Positions 46,301 through 56,173 of a stretch of 64,000 nt of DNA are shown here, one piece after another. The position numbers were made by a program, and so were the translations under genes. The first letter of the stretch is position 1. The number at the start of each line of letters is the position of its first letter. The notes below the pieces were generated by a model. It did no database searches, was not told where the DNA came from, and was given only the letters and a program-made list of their open reading frames with translations. This DNA comes from Agromyces badenianii (GTDB taxonomy: Bacteria > Actinomycetota > Actinomycetes > Actinomycetales > Microbacteriaceae), in assembly GCF_003070885.1 (NCBI RefSeq), contig NZ_CP028913.1:2356001-2420000 (forward strand). Direction: 5' to 3'.

Positions 46301-46701
46301 GTGGTGTCGAAGCTGCCCGACGACGCCAGCGATGCGAACAGCGCGATGAAGATGATCACGCCGATGATCGAGAGGACGATGCCGATGTACCCGACGATCA
46401 GGCCGGCGACTGCGAGTCCACGACCCTGTTCGCCGGTCTTCTTGATCTGGCCGAGCGCGATGTGGCCGCAGATGACTCCGACGATGAAGCCGATGCCCCA
46501 GATGACCACGCCGGCGATGGAGGCGACGAGCGAGACGATCGCAAGGGTGTTCGTCTTGGTAGCAGGCGCCTGCCCGTAAGCGGGCTGCCCGTAGGCCGGC
46601 TGCCCGTAGGCCGGTGCCGCAGCCTGCGGTTCCCCGTAGGCGGGGGCAGCGGGCGCGGTCGGCGGTACGGCGGGCTGCTCAGGAAGGTTCGGATCAGTCA
46701 C
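46294..46701 (-). CDS. DUF4190-type membrane protein with YGQPA repeats
   Basis: 135 residues from a GTG at 46701 with AGGGGAA seven bases upstream (MTDPNLPEQPAVPPTA). The cytoplasmic N-terminus has Ala-Tyr-Gly-Gln-Pro repeats; two helices (LAIVSLVASIAGVVIWGIGFIVGVICGHIAL; GLAVAGLIVGYIGIVLSIIGVIIFIALFA) flank GQIKKTGEQGRG, a typical DUF4190 loop. It ends in FDTTY, right at the tandem stop-codon repeat. Unknown function. Confidence 0.85.
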   Translation of the reverse strand: MTDPNLPEQPAVPPTAPAAPAYGEPQAAAPAYGQPAYGQPAYGQAPATKTNTLAIVSLVASIAGVVIWGIGFIVGVICGHIALGQIKKTGEQGRGLAVAGLIVGYIGIVLSIIGVIIFIALFASLASSGSFDTTY

Positions 46702-46826
46702 GGTGGTTCCCCTCGATGCTGTGGAATGCGACCCCGCCACGATGGCGGGAACTCCCGGGCGTCGTCGACGACGGCGGCATCCGGTCTCCCGCTCACACTA
46801 GCGCGCCCGGCGTCCGGCCGCACGGA

Positions 46827-47894
46827 TCACGGCATTCGCGCCGCGACCTGGATCTCGGTCGCCGGCAGCGTCGAGTCCGCCCCGAAGTCGAGCGTCGACG
46901 GCGGATGGCCCGCCATGACGAGTTGCGCACCGAGCGCCGCGATCATCGCGCCGTTGTCGGTGCAGAGCGACAGCGGCGGAATGCGCAGTGCGATGCCGGC
47001 GGCATCCGCTCGCTCGGTCGCGAGCTCACGCAGGCGGGCGTTGGCGACCACGCCTCCGCCGAGCAGCAGTCGCGGCACGCCGAGCTCGGTGCAGGCGGCG
47101 ACGGCCTTCGTCACGAGCACGTCGGCGACGGCCTCGCGGAAGCTCGCCGCGACGTCTGCGAGCGGCACGGGCTCCCCCGCCGCCTCCCTCTGCTCGACCC
47201 AACGGGCGACGGCGGTCTTCAGCCCCGAGAAGCTGAAGTCGTAGCGGTGCGCGGCGAGATCTTTCGGCTGGGTGAGCCCGCGCGGGAACCGGATCGCCCG
47301 GGGGTCGCCGCCGATCGCCGCGCGGTCGATCTCGGGGCCTCCGGGGTACGGCAGGCCGAGGAGTCGCGCCACCTTGTCGAACGCCTCCCCCGCCGCGTCG
47401 TCGATCGTCTCGCCGAGCAGTTCGACGTCGGAGACGAGGTCGCGCACGAGCAGGAGCGAGGTGTGGCCGCCCGAGACGAGCAGCGCGACGGTGGGGGTCT
47501 CGAGCGGCGCCGCGGTGTCGAGCAGGTCGGCGCCGACGTGGCCGACGAGGTGGTTGACGGCGTAGATCGGCACGTCGAGCGCGAGCGCGAGCGCCTTGGC
47601 CGCGCCGACGCCGACCATGAGTGCGCCGGCCAGTCCGGGACCACTCGTCACGGCGATCGCGTCGACCTCGGCGAGGGTGACGGATGCCTCGTCGAGCGCT
47701 GCCCGGATCGTGGGGCCGAGTGCCTCGAGGTGCGCACGCGCGGCGACCTCCGGCACGACCCCGCCGTAGCGCGCGTGCTCCTCCATGGACGAGGCGATCG
47801 TGTTGGCGAGCAGCGTCGTGCCGCGCACGATGCCGATGCCGGTCTCGTCGCAGGAGGTCTCGATGCCGAGGATGAGGGGGGTGTCGCGGTTCAT
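46827..47894 (-). CDS. tsaD: tRNA N6-adenosine threonylcarbamoyltransferase TsaD
   Basis: 355 residues. It transfers the threonylcarbamoyl group to A37 of tRNAs reading ANN codons (t6A). ASKHA fold: [34 protein letters not shown], the metal motif NHLVGH (HxxxH), [29 protein letters not shown] and [15 protein letters not shown]. Its ATG overlaps the rimI stop by four bases; it is the last gene of the alr-tsaE-tsaB-rimI-tsaD run. Confidence 0.98.
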   Translation of the reverse strand: MNRDTPLILGIETSCDETGIGIVRGTTLLANTIASSMEEHARYGGVVPEVAARAHLEALGPTIRAALDEASVTLAEVDAIAVTSGPGLAGALMVGVGAAKALALALDVPIYAVNHLVGHVGADLLDTAAPLETPTVALLVSGGHTSLLLVRDLVSDVELLGETIDDAAGEAFDKVARLLGLPYPGGPEIDRAAIGGDPRAIRFPRGLTQPKDLAAHRYDFSFSGLKTAVARWVEQREAAGEPVPLADVAASFREAVADVLVTKAVAACTELGVPRLLLGGGVVANARLRELATERADAAGIALRIPPLSLCTDNGAMIAALGAQLVMAGHPPSTLDFGADSTLPATEIQVAARMP

Positions 47895-48532
47895 CGACCC
47901 GCCTTCGCGTCGCCGGCGCCGCGCCCCGATCGCCCGCCGCTGCCGTCGGTCTCGTCGCCGGCCGGTCGGGTGATCGCCGGTGGCACGGTCAGGCGCATGT
48001 GCACCGCGTCGACGCCGTGCCGGTAGTAGCCGCGTCGGACCCCGATCTCCTCGAAGCCGAGCGAGTCGTAGAGCGCCCGCGCGATGGGGTTGTCTGCGCG
48101 CACCTCGAGGAAGAGCTCGGCGACGTGGCGTCTGCGGGCCTCGGTGATGAGCGCGTGCATGAGTCCGCGGCCGAGGCCGATGCCGCGCGTCGAGGGAGCC
48201 ACCGCGATCGTCTGGATGTCGCCCTGACCGCCGCCGGCGGGCGCCAGGAGACCGGCGTAGCCGAGCAGGCCGGCGGCCGGGTCGGCGTCGCCGTCTTGGT
48301 CGAGGTCGGGGTCGGCAGCGGGGTCATGGTGGTCGTCGGTGCCGCTCTCCGCGCGGGCGTCTCGCCGGGCCTCGAGCTCGTCGTCGACGGCGATGAGGTA
48401 GTAGCCGTGAGGGCTCTCGAGCTCTCGGCGCATGGCATCGATCGACCAGGCATCGGCCTCGAAGGTCTCGCGCTCGAGCACCATGATGCGGTCGAGATCG
48501 CCGACGTTCGCACGCCGCATGAACACGCTCAT
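47891..48532 (-). CDS. rimI: Ribosomal-protein-S18-alanine N-acetyltransferase-like GNAT protein RimI
   Basis: 213 residues. GNAT acetyl-CoA site [21 protein letters not shown] and [29 protein letters not shown] identify RimI. It carries an acidic insertion of about 30 residues (about 55-87, rich in Asp/Ala with [17 protein letters not shown]) between two beta strands, so it is longer than the usual 150-160 residues. Position between tsaB and tsaD is usual; it overlaps both by four bases. Confidence 0.93.
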   Translation of the reverse strand: MSVFMRRANVGDLDRIMVLERETFEADAWSIDAMRRELESPHGYYLIAVDDELEARRDARAESGTDDHHDPAADPDLDQDGDADPAAGLLGYAGLLAPAGGGQGDIQTIAVAPSTRGIGLGRGLMHALITEARRRHVAELFLEVRADNPIARALYDSLGFEEIGVRRGYYRHGVDAVHMRLTVPPAITRPAGDETDGSGGRSGRGAGDAKAGR

Positions 48533-49164
48533 CGAAGCACCTTCTTGCCGGCCGAGGGGGTCACATCGGGTGCCCGAAGGTAGATCGGACGGTCGGCTGC
48601 GAGCGGCAGCCGACCGGCGGCGAAGGCGAGTTCGGCGAGCATGCCGACCGCGCCCGCCGAGACGATCGACGCGTCGAAGCGGATGCCTCGGGCCGGCGGC
48701 ACCTCGTCACGCGGCACGAGCCCCGGGCCATCGACGCGCACCGGCAGGCCGTCGGCGTCGAGGCCCTCGTATTCCGAGACGGCGAACTCCCGGCGCCGCG
48801 CGTCGGTGACGACCTGCACGAGACCCTCGTCGCCCGCGAGATACCGAGTCAAGGCGATCGCATCGTGGCTGACGACCGGCACGAAGGGGCGAGCGATGCC
48901 GAGCGCGAAGGCGTGAGCGGCCGCGATGCCGACCCGCAGCCCGGTGAAGGGCCCCGGCCCCATTCCCGCCGCGACTCCCGACAGCTCGTGCGGCCCGATG
49001 CCCGCGCCCGCGAGCGCGCCTCGGATGAACCCGCCGATCACCTCGGCGTGCCGCATGGTGTCGTCGGTGCCCGTCTCGGCGAGGCAGCGCAGTTCGCCGC
49101 TGGCACGGTCTCGATCGACCACGGCGACGCTCGTGCCAGTCGAGGTGTCGATCGCGAGAAGCAT
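48529..49164 (-). CDS. tsaB: tRNA threonylcarbamoyladenosine biosynthesis protein TsaB
   Basis: 211 residues from the ATG at 49164. MLLAIDTSTGTSVAVVDRD is the N-terminal ASKHA strand; GVAAGMGPGPFTGLRVGIAAAHAFALG is the family signature. It lacks a metal site and acts as the partner of TsaD and TsaE. Upstream in-frame ATGs lie inside tsaE and are not used. Confidence 0.96.
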   Translation of the reverse strand: MLLAIDTSTGTSVAVVDRDRASGELRCLAETGTDDTMRHAEVIGGFIRGALAGAGIGPHELSGVAAGMGPGPFTGLRVGIAAAHAFALGIARPFVPVVSHDAIALTRYLAGDEGLVQVVTDARRREFAVSEYEGLDADGLPVRVDGPGLVPRDEVPPARGIRFDASIVSAGAVGMLAELAFAAGRLPLAADRPIYLRAPDVTPSAGKKVLR

Positions 49165-49174
49165 GCCGTCAAGC

Positions 49175-49756
49175 CTACGCGGGCGCGGCGAACGGGGTGG
49201 CCGCCCAGCGGGGGCCGAATCCCGTCGCGGTGACGACGCGGGGCTCGTCGGCGTCGAGAGCCGCGTCAGCGTCGGCGGCATCGGCATCGGTGTCGGCATC
49301 GGGCGCGACGACGTGCTCGGCGTCAGTTGCGGCATCCGTTGCGGCATCCGTCGCGGCATCCGTCGCGCGCGCACCCGTCGGCCGGTCGATCACGATCTCG
49401 AGCCAGGAGTCCGTGACGTCGTCGACGAGCCCCGCGCCCCATTCGACGACGACGACCGAGCGGTCGAAATCGAGGTCGAGGTCGTCGAGCAGGGCCGCAC
49501 TGCCGAGCCGATAGGCGTCGACGTGCACGAGCGGAGCGCCGCCGATGAGGCTCGGATGGGTGCGCGCGAGCACGAAGGTCGGGCTCTGCACCGGCCCGCG
49601 CACACCGAGACCGGCGCCGATGCCCCGCGTCAGGGTGGTCTTTCCGGCCCCGAGCGGCCCGGTGAGCACCACGACGTCGCCGGCGCGGAGCATCGCCCCG
49701 AGCTCACGGCCGAACGCCTCCATGGCCGCCGTGTCGGGCGCCTCGAACCGCATCAT
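49175..49756 (-). CDS. tsaE: tRNA threonylcarbamoyladenosine biosynthesis ATPase TsaE, with an acidic repeat insertion
   Basis: 193 residues from the ATG at 49756, which overlaps the alr stop by four bases. P-loop VVVLTGPLGAGKTTLTRGIG (Walker A 33-41), SPTFVLARTHPS, HVDAYRLG and VVVVEWGAGLV are family features. Residues about 129-171 form a low-complexity Asp/Ala/Thr insertion (TDAATDAATDAATDAE then DAD repeats) coded by a 12-bp tandem repeat. The normal C-terminal strand (RVVTATGFGPRW) resumes after it. Confidence 0.94.
   Translation of the reverse strand: MMRFEAPDTAAMEAFGRELGAMLRAGDVVVLTGPLGAGKTTLTRGIGAGLGVRGPVQSPTFVLARTHPSLIGGAPLVHVDAYRLGSAALLDDLDLDFDRSVVVVEWGAGLVDDVTDSWLEIVIDRPTGARATDAATDAATDAATDAEHVVAPDADTDADAADADAALDADEPRVVTATGFGPRWAATPFAAPA
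49326..49367. repeat. 12-bp tandem repeat inside tsaE
   Basis: Three units of GTYGCGGCATCC (Y is T, T, C) plus a partial fourth, coding for Thr-Asp-Ala-Ala repeats. Each unit contains the octamer GGCATCCG at the junction. Confidence 0.85.
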
Positions 49757-50895
49757 GCGCCGCCCACGTAGCGCCGCGGCACCCGCGGGCCGATGCGGGT
49801 GACGATCTCGTAGCCGATGGTGCCTGCGGCATCGCCCCAGTCGTCGGCCGACGGCGCGCCCGTCGCCGGGTCGCCGAACAGCACGATCTCGTCGCCCGTC
49901 TCGACGTGGTCGTCGCCGACGTCGACGACGAACTGGTCCATCGCGACGCGGCCGACGATCGGGCGGCGGGCACCGGCGATCCAGACCTCGGCCCGGCCCG
50001 ACGCGTGACGGGGGATGCCGTCGGCGTAGCCGAGGGGCACGAGCGCGAGCGTCGTCGGGCGTTCGGCCCGCCAGGTGTAGCCGTAGGAGACGCCTGTTCC
50101 GGGCTCGACCCGGCGTACAGCAGCGACTCGGCCGCGCAAAGTCATCACGGGGCGCAGTCCCAGCTCGGCGGCGGTCGTGCCGTCGCCGAACGGGGGGATG
50201 CCGTAGATGCCGATGCCGATGCGCACGAGGTCGAATCGCGCGGCCGGCACCCGCAGCGCACCCGCGGTCGACGCGAGGTGGCGTACCTCGGGGCGAAGCC
50301 CCGCGGTCGAGGCCTGCACGAGCCCGCGGTCGAAGGCCTCGACCTGGCGCACATCGTCGTCGGGCGAGGCGTTCGCGAGGTGGCTGAAGAGTCCACGAAC
50401 GTGGATGTGGCCGGCCTGCTCGAGGCGGGCCGCGCGAGCCACGACCGCGGCCCAGTGCTCGGGGGCGACGCCGCTGCGGCTCAGCCCGGTGTCGAGTTTC
50501 AGGTGCACGGCCGCGATGCGATCGACGGATGCCGCGGCATCCGCGATCGCCTCGAGCTGGCCGAGCGACGAGACACCGAGGTCGATGTCGCGCTCGATCG
50601 CGGGAGCGAATGCGGCCCCGGGGTCGTGCAGCCAGGCGAGGAGCGGCGCGTCGATGCCGGCACCGCGAAGCTCGTGCGCCTCGTCGATGTCGGCGACGCC
50701 GAGCCAGTCGGCCCCGCCTGCGAGCGCCGCCCTCGCCACCGGAACGGCGCCGTGGCCGTAGGCGTTGGCCTTCACGACCGCCATCGTCTGCGCGGGCGCC
50801 ACGGCTGCTGCGAGGGCGGCCACGTTCTCGCGCACGGCGCCGAGGTCGACGACCGCCTCGCGGAACGGGCGCTCCGCAGCATCCGACCCGCTCAT
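49753..50895 (-). CDS. alr: Alanine racemase
   Basis: 380 residues. It makes D-alanine for peptidoglycan. The PLP lysine segment AVVKANAYGHGAVPVARAAL is near the N-terminus; LKLDTGLSRSGVAPEHW and the C-terminal catalytic Tyr region (VSYGYTWRAERPTTLALVPLGYADGIPR) are present. It overlaps acpS upstream and tsaE downstream by four bases each. Confidence 0.97.
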   Translation of the reverse strand: MSGSDAAERPFREAVVDLGAVRENVAALAAAVAPAQTMAVVKANAYGHGAVPVARAALAGGADWLGVADIDEAHELRGAGIDAPLLAWLHDPGAAFAPAIERDIDLGVSSLGQLEAIADAAASVDRIAAVHLKLDTGLSRSGVAPEHWAAVVARAARLEQAGHIHVRGLFSHLANASPDDDVRQVEAFDRGLVQASTAGLRPEVRHLASTAGALRVPAARFDLVRIGIGIYGIPPFGDGTTAAELGLRPVMTLRGRVAAVRRVEPGTGVSYGYTWRAERPTTLALVPLGYADGIPRHASGRAEVWIAGARRPIVGRVAMDQFVVDVGDDHVETGDEIVLFGDPATGAPSADDWGDAAGTIGYEIVTRIGPRVPRRYVGGA

Positions 50896-51257
50896 GCCCC
50901 GCTCCCCCCGGTCTCGAGCACGACGAACGCACTCGCGATGCCGGCGTCATGGCTCATCGTGAGGTGCACCCGATCGATGCCGAGTTCGCGAGTGAGCTGC
51001 GAGATGGCCCCGGACAGCTCGAAATCGGGGTTGCCGTGCTCGTCTTGCACGACTCGCATGTCATGCCACCGGATCACCCTGTTACCGCCGAGCGCCTTGA
51101 TGAGCGCCTCTTTCGCCGCGAATCGGGCGGCGAGCGAGCGGGCCGGTCGGTCCCGTTCGCTCTCGGCGAACAAGCGGTCGCGAAGCGCGGGGGTCCGCGT
51201 CATGGATCGCTCGAACCGGGCGATGTCGACGACATCGATGCCGATTCCTGCGATCAC
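50892..51257 (-). CDS. acpS: Holo-[acyl-carrier-protein] synthase
   Basis: 121 residues. It transfers phosphopantetheine from CoA to acyl carrier protein. MIAGIGIDVVDIARFERSM has the Mg-binding Asp, and SLAARFAAKEALIKALGG has the second metal-binding Glu (RFAAKEA). It is coupled to alr by a 4-bp overlap and lies 25 bp after glmS. Confidence 0.96.
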   Translation of the reverse strand: MIAGIGIDVVDIARFERSMTRTPALRDRLFAESERDRPARSLAARFAAKEALIKALGGNRVIRWHDMRVVQDEHGNPDFELSGAISQLTRELGIDRVHLTMSHDAGIASAFVVLETGGSGA

Positions 51258-51282
51258 GCCGCTCTCCCCCGCGCCCGTCGGC

Positions 51283-53133
51283 TCACTCGACCGTGACCGA
51301 CTTCGCCAGGTTCCGAGGCTGGTCGACGTCGAGGCCCTTGGCCTGCGAGAGCTCCATCGCGAAGATCTGCAGCGGCACGACCGCGAGGAGCGGCTCGAAG
51401 AGCGGCGCCGCGAGCGGGATGCGCAGCACCTCGTCGGCGAACGGCAGCACCGCGGCGTCGCCCTCCTCGGCGATGGCGATCACGCGGGCGCCGCGTGCGC
51501 GGATCTCCTGGATGTTCGAGACGACCTTCGGATGCAGTGCCGCCGAACCACGCGGGCTCGGTACGACGACGAAGACCGGCTGGCCGGGCTCGATGAGCGC
51601 GATCGGCCCGTGCTTGAGCTCGCCCGCCGCGAAGCCCTCGGCGTGGATGTAGGCGAGCTCCTTGAGCTTCAGCGCTCCCTCGAGCGCGATCGGGTAGCCG
51701 ACGTGACGGCCGAGGAAGAGCACGGAACGAGTGTCGGCCATCCAGTGCGCGAGCTGAGTGACCTTCTCGGACTCGGCGAGCACGGCCTCGAGCTTCTCGG
51801 GCACCGCCTGCAGCTCGGCCAGCTGATCTGCGAGCGCCTCGGCGGAGAGCGTGCCGCGCACCCGCGCGAGGTGCAGGCCGAAGAGGTAGAGCGCCGCGAT
51901 CTGCGCCACGAACGCCTTCGTCGACGCGACGGCGACCTCGGGGCCTGCGTGCGTGTAGACGACCGCGTCGGACTCACGGGGAATCGTGGCACCCTGCGTG
52001 TTGCAGATCGAGATCGTGCGGGCACCCTGTTCGCGGGCGTACTTCACGGCCATCAGCGTGTCCATGGTCTCGCCCGACTGGCTGATGGAGACGACGAGGG
52101 TGTGCTCGTCGAGCACCGGCTCGCGGTAGCGGAACTCGTGGCTCAGCTCGACCTCGACCGGCACTCGCGCCCACTGCTCGATCGCGTACTTCGCGACCAT
52201 CCCCGCGTAGGCGGCCGTGCCGCACGCGATCAGGGTGATGCGACGGATGCCGCGGAGTTCCTCATCGCCGAACGACTCGAGCTCGGGAATCACGACCCGG
52301 CCGTCGACGACCCGGCCGAGGAGCGTCTTCGCCACGGCCTCGGGCTGCTCGGCGACCTCCTTGCGCATGAACGACGACCAGCCGCCCTTCTCGGCGGCGG
52401 AGGCGTCCCAGGCGACCTCGAACGACTCGACCTCGACCGGCTGCCCGTCGAAGTCCGTGACGACGACCTCGTCTGCCGTGATCGTCACGATCTGGTCCTG
52501 GCCGATCGCGACGGCGCGCTTCGTGTACTCGACGAATGCCGCGACATCCGACCCCAGGAAGTTCTCGCCCTCGCCGAGGCCGATCACGAGCGGCGAGTTC
52601 CGGCGCGCTCCGACGACGACGCCCGGCTCCGCGCGGTGCACCGCGAGCAGGGTGAACGCGCCGTCGAGCCGCGACACGGTGTTGCGGAACGCCTCGCGGA
52701 GGTCGCCCGTCGCCGCGTACTCCTTGCCGAGGAGCACAGCGGCCACCTCGGTGTCGGTCTCGCTCTCGAAGGAGAAGCCCTCGGCGAGGAGCTCCTCTTT
52801 CAGCTCGGAGAAGTTCTCGATGATGCCGTTGTGGATGAGCGCGAGACGCCCGTCGTCGCCGAGGTGCGGGTGGGCGTTGCTGTCGGTCGGGCCGCCGTGA
52901 GTCGCCCACCGGGTGTGCCCGATCCCCGTGCCACCTCGGTGCAGAGGGTTCTCGGAGAGTTCATCGGCGAGCACCTGTAGTTTGCCCGCCCGTTTCATGG
53001 TTTCGATGGCACCGTCGTCATCGACGACCGCCACCCCCGCCGAGTCGTAGCCACGATACTCGAGGCGGCGAAGGCCTCCCATAAGGACGTCGAGGCTGTT
53101 GCGCTCTCCGACGTATCCGACGATTCCACACAT
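51283..53133 (-). CDS. glmS: Glutamine-fructose-6-phosphate aminotransferase (isomerising)
   Basis: 616 residues. It makes glucosamine-6-phosphate from fructose-6-phosphate and glutamine. The N-terminal Ntn domain starts MCGIVGYVG (nucleophile Cys2), with [16 protein letters not shown] and [12 protein letters not shown]. Two SIS domains follow ([37 protein letters not shown]), and the C-terminus ends [15 protein letters not shown] as in the family. No glmS ribozyme-like leader was seen; the upstream region has a 21-bp tandem repeat. Confidence 0.98.
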   Translation of the reverse strand: MCGIVGYVGERNSLDVLMGGLRRLEYRGYDSAGVAVVDDDGAIETMKRAGKLQVLADELSENPLHRGGTGIGHTRWATHGGPTDSNAHPHLGDDGRLALIHNGIIENFSELKEELLAEGFSFESETDTEVAAVLLGKEYAATGDLREAFRNTVSRLDGAFTLLAVHRAEPGVVVGARRNSPLVIGLGEGENFLGSDVAAFVEYTKRAVAIGQDQIVTITADEVVVTDFDGQPVEVESFEVAWDASAAEKGGWSSFMRKEVAEQPEAVAKTLLGRVVDGRVVIPELESFGDEELRGIRRITLIACGTAAYAGMVAKYAIEQWARVPVEVELSHEFRYREPVLDEHTLVVSISQSGETMDTLMAVKYAREQGARTISICNTQGATIPRESDAVVYTHAGPEVAVASTKAFVAQIAALYLFGLHLARVRGTLSAEALADQLAELQAVPEKLEAVLAESEKVTQLAHWMADTRSVLFLGRHVGYPIALEGALKLKELAYIHAEGFAAGELKHGPIALIEPGQPVFVVVPSPRGSAALHPKVVSNIQEIRARGARVIAIAEEGDAAVLPFADEVLRIPLAAPLFEPLLAVVPLQIFAMELSQAKGLDVDQPRNLAKSVTVE

Positions 53134-53171
53134 GGTTCGATTCTACTGGCGCGCCGGTGTGCGGTCGCGCT

Positions 53172-53255
53172 GTCCGGGCCCGGCGTGCTGGCGTCCGGGC
53201 CCGGCGTGCTGGCGTCCGGGCCCGGCGTGCTGACGTCCGGACCTGGCGTGCTGAC
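53172..53255. repeat. Four 21-bp tandem repeats in the glmS-coaA intergenic region
   Basis: Consecutive units at 53172, 53193, 53214 and 53235; the first two are identical, the third differs at one base and the fourth at a few. The core is GTCCGGGCCCGGCGTGCTG. They fill most of the 134 bp between the divergent start codons of glmS and coaA, so they lie in the shared promoter region. Confidence 0.92.
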
Positions 53256-53267
53256 TACACTGGCACG

Positions 53268-54224
53268 GTGTCCGATCCGCAGAGTCCCTCGTCGCACACG
53301 GCGCAGATCTCCCCGTTCGTCGAACTCGATCGGGCCGACTGGGCCGCGCTCGCGCCGTCGATGCCCTCACCCCTGCGCGAGACCGAGATCGTGCAGTTGC
53401 GCGGTCTCGGCGAGCCCCTCGACCCGCGCGAGGTCGCCGAGGTATACCTGCCGCTCAGCCGGCTGCTGAATCTCTACGTGGGCGGCACGAAGTCGCTGCA
53501 CAACGTCACGAGCGAGTTCTTGCGCGAGCGGTTCGAGTCGACGCCTTTCGTCATCGGCGTGGCCGGCTCGGTCGCCGTCGGCAAGTCGACGATCGCCCGG
53601 CTGCTCCGCGAGCTGCTCGCCCGCTGGGAGCACACGCCGCGCGTCGAGCTCGTCACGACCGACGGCTTCCTCTTCCCCAACGCCGAGCTCGAGCGGCGCG
53701 GCCTCATGGCCCGCAAGGGATTCCCCGAGTCGTACGACCGGCGCGCGCTGCTGCGCTTCGTGAGCGAGGTGAAGGCCGGTGCCGCCGAAGTGCGCGCTCC
53801 GTTCTACTCGCACCTCGCTTACGACATCGTGCCCGACGCCCAGGTCACCGTGCGCCGGCCCGACGTGCTGATCGTCGAGGGCCTGAACGTGCTGCAGCCC
53901 CCCGGACCGGGCCATCGGCTCGCGGTCAGCGACCTCTTCGACTTCACGATCTACGTCGATGCGCGCACCAGCGATATCGCCCGTTGGTACGAGGAACGGT
54001 TCCTGAAGCTCCAGCGCGGCGCGTTCGTCAACCCGCGCTCGTACTTCCACCGCTTTGCGAGCCTCACCGAGACCGAGGCCCGAACCCGCGCTCACGAAAT
54101 CTGGCACTCCATCAACGAGCCGAACCTGCTGCAGAACATCCGGCCGACGAGATCGCGCGCCTCGCTCGTGCTGCGCAAGAGCGCCGACCACGCCGTGTCG
54201 AGCGTGTTGCTCCGCAAGCTCTGA
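53268..54224 (+). CDS. coaA: Type I pantothenate kinase
   Basis: 318 residues from the GTG at 53268; longer readings run into the tandem repeat and are not credible. It phosphorylates pantothenate, the first step of CoA synthesis. Walker [54 protein letters not shown] and IVEGLNVLQ are diagnostic. CoA is the substrate of AcpS, encoded two genes away on the opposite strand. Confidence 0.97.
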   Translation: MSDPQSPSSHTAQISPFVELDRADWAALAPSMPSPLRETEIVQLRGLGEPLDPREVAEVYLPLSRLLNLYVGGTKSLHNVTSEFLRERFESTPFVIGVAGSVAVGKSTIARLLRELLARWEHTPRVELVTTDGFLFPNAELERRGLMARKGFPESYDRRALLRFVSEVKAGAAEVRAPFYSHLAYDIVPDAQVTVRRPDVLIVEGLNVLQPPGPGHRLAVSDLFDFTIYVDARTSDIARWYEERFLKLQRGAFVNPRSYFHRFASLTETEARTRAHEIWHSINEPNLLQNIRPTRSRASLVLRKSADHAVSSVLLRKL

Positions 54225-54256
54225 CCCACGCACCCCGCGTCGCGGGGCGGGAGACC

Positions 54257-55621
54257 TCAGGCGGTTGCCAGCCGATCGTGCACCACTGCGGCGAGCTTCT
54301 CGGCGTGGCGCTCGGCGGCCTCCTGATCGGCCGCCTCGACCATGACCCGAACCATCGGCTCGGTGCCCGACGGTCGCAGCAGCACGCGACCCGTGTCGCC
54401 GAGCTCGGCCTCGACTGCGGCGACCGCGGCTGCGATCTCGGCGTCACCGCCGAGGGCGTGGTGGTCGACCCCGCGCACGTTCACGAGCACCTGCGGGTAG
54501 ACGGTCATGAGCGAGGCGAGCTCTGCCATCGACTTGCCTGTGCGCGCCATCTCGGCCGCGAGGTGCAGTCCGGTCAGCACGCCGTCGCCGGTCGTGGCGA
54601 ACTCGCTCATGATCACGTGACCCGACTGCTCCCCGCCGAGGGCGAGGCCTTCGGCCGCGAGGGCCTCGAGCACGTAGCGGTCGCCGACCTTCGTCTCCAC
54701 GACGCGGATGCCGTGTTCGGCCATCGCGCGGCGCAGGCCGAGGTTCGACATGACGGTCACGACGAGCGTGTCGTCGGTGAGCGCGCCGCGCTCCTTCATC
54801 GAGACGGCGAGGATCGCCAGGATGCGGTCGCCGTCGATGACGTTGCCGTCGGCGTCGATGGCCAGGCACCGGTCGGCGTCGCCGTCGTGCGCGATGCCCA
54901 GATCGGCGCCGTGCTCGAGGACGGCGGCCTGCAGCGGCTCGAGGTGGGTCGAACCCACTCCGTCGTTGATGTTCATGCCATCGGGATCGGCCCCGATGAC
55001 GACGACCTCGGCGCCCGCGTCGGTGAAGGTCTGGGGCGAGACGCCGGCGGCAGCGCCGTGCGCGCAGTCGAGCACGATCTTCAGGCCTTCGAGGCGGTGC
55101 GGCAGCGTGCCCAGCAAGTGCACGATGTAGCGGTCTTCGGCATCGGCGAAGCGGCGGATGCGGCCGACTCCGTCGCCGACCGGCGCGAGCTTCTGGCGCC
55201 CGAGGAAGGACTCGATGCGGTCTTCGACCTCATCGGGCAGTTTCGTGCCGCCGAACGAGAAGAACTTGATGCCGTTGTCGGGCGCGGGGTTGTGCGACGC
55301 CGAGATCATCACGCCGAAGTCGGCGCCGATCGAGTCGATCAGGAACGCGGCCGCGGGGGTGGGGATGACTCCTGCATCGAGCACGTCGACACCCGAGCTC
55401 GCGAGCCCGGCCGAGACGGCGGCGGTGATGAACTCGCCCGAGACGCGCGGATCGCGCGCCACGACAGCGACGGGGCGCCGGCCGGCGGCGCGGAGCTCGT
55501 CGGCGTGACGGCCCTGCGTGAGGACTGCAGCTGCAGCCTGGGCGAGGCCCAGGGCCAGGTCAGCCGTGAGTTCACGGTTGGCCAGGCCCCGCACCCCGTC
55601 GGTTCCGAATAGCCGTGGCAT
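54257..55621 (-). CDS. glmM: Phosphoglucosamine mutase
   Basis: 454 residues. It converts glucosamine-6-phosphate to glucosamine-1-phosphate, the step after GlmS toward UDP-GlcNAc. [21 protein letters not shown] at the start, the active-site phosphoserine in [16 protein letters not shown], metal loop [11 protein letters not shown], sugar loop GGEQSGHVI and phosphate loop [16 protein letters not shown] are all visible. It lies 23 bp after rpsI, so it may share the rplM-rpsI transcript. Confidence 0.98.
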   Translation of the reverse strand: MPRLFGTDGVRGLANRELTADLALGLAQAAAAVLTQGRHADELRAAGRRPVAVVARDPRVSGEFITAAVSAGLASSGVDVLDAGVIPTPAAAFLIDSIGADFGVMISASHNPAPDNGIKFFSFGGTKLPDEVEDRIESFLGRQKLAPVGDGVGRIRRFADAEDRYIVHLLGTLPHRLEGLKIVLDCAHGAAAGVSPQTFTDAGAEVVVIGADPDGMNINDGVGSTHLEPLQAAVLEHGADLGIAHDGDADRCLAIDADGNVIDGDRILAILAVSMKERGALTDDTLVVTVMSNLGLRRAMAEHGIRVVETKVGDRYVLEALAAEGLALGGEQSGHVIMSEFATTGDGVLTGLHLAAEMARTGKSMAELASLMTVYPQVLVNVRGVDHHALGGDAEIAAAVAAVEAELGDTGRVLLRPSGTEPMVRVMVEAADQEAAERHAEKLAAVVHDRLATA

Positions 55622-55644
55622 CGACGAAGGACCGGTCGCCGGGA

Positions 55645-56130
55645 TCAGCGCTTCGAGAACTGCGGCGCCTTGCGCGCCTTCTTGAGTCCGGCCTTCTTGC
55701 GCTCGATGACGCGAGCGTCACGCGTGAGGAAGCCCGACTTCTTGAGCGTCGCACGGTTGTTCTCGCGGTCGATCTCGTTCAGCGCACGAGCGATCGCGAG
55801 GCGCAGCGCACCGGCCTGGCCCGAGGGTCCGCCGCCGGTGATCTTCGCGACCACGTCGTACGAGCCGGTGAGCTCGAGCACGGTGAACGGGTCGGTGATG
55901 AGCTGCTGGTGCAGCTTGTTGGGGAAGTAGGCCGCGAACTCACGGCCGTTGACGGTGATGCCGCCGGCGCCGGGAACGAGGCGCGCGCGCGCGATGGCCT
56001 GCTTGCGGCGACCGACGGCGGCGCCCGACACGTTGAGCACGGGGCGGGGGGTGCTGGGAGCTGCCTCGGCGGCGCTCTCGGTGGTGTAGCTCTCGGGAGC
56101 CGCTTCGATCTGGTCTGCGATCTTCGCCAT
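55645..56130 (-). CDS. rpsI: 30S ribosomal protein S9
   Basis: 161 residues, about 30 longer than the usual S9 because of an N-terminal extension ([20 protein letters not shown], Ala/Glu/Ser-rich). The conserved body runs from [24 protein letters not shown] through [21 protein letters not shown] to the canonical C-terminus [11 protein letters not shown], which reaches the ribosomal P site. It follows rplM by 43 bp. Confidence 0.98.
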   Translation of the reverse strand: MAKIADQIEAAPESYTTESAAEAAPSTPRPVLNVSGAAVGRRKQAIARARLVPGAGGITVNGREFAAYFPNKLHQQLITDPFTVLELTGSYDVVAKITGGGPSGQAGALRLAIARALNEIDRENNRATLKKSGFLTRDARVIERKKAGLKKARKAPQFSKR

Positions 56131-56173
56131 GGTGGTGTGAATCCTTATTTCGAGAACGTCGAGGGTGCCGGAA

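Noticed and set aside
49906..52980. Long plus-strand frame opposite alr, acpS and glmS
   Set aside because: Composition artefact of high GC; the opposite strand contains three complete, motif-bearing enzymes.
51283..53171. glmS ribozyme or riboswitch upstream of glmS
   Set aside because: The leader is only a few dozen bases of repeat-free sequence before the tandem repeats, and no glmS-ribozyme core is recognisable.
53172..53255. CRISPR-like array
   Set aside because: The repeats are directly adjacent with no spacers and no cas genes are present.
53157..53267. In-frame extension of coaA through the 21-bp repeats
   Set aside because: It would give Arg-Ala repeats unlike any CoaA; the GTG at 53268 begins the normal protein.
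52995..53297. Small minus-strand frame with STPGPDA repeats
   Set aside because: It overlaps the start of glmS in another frame and consists mainly of the repeat; no ribosome site.
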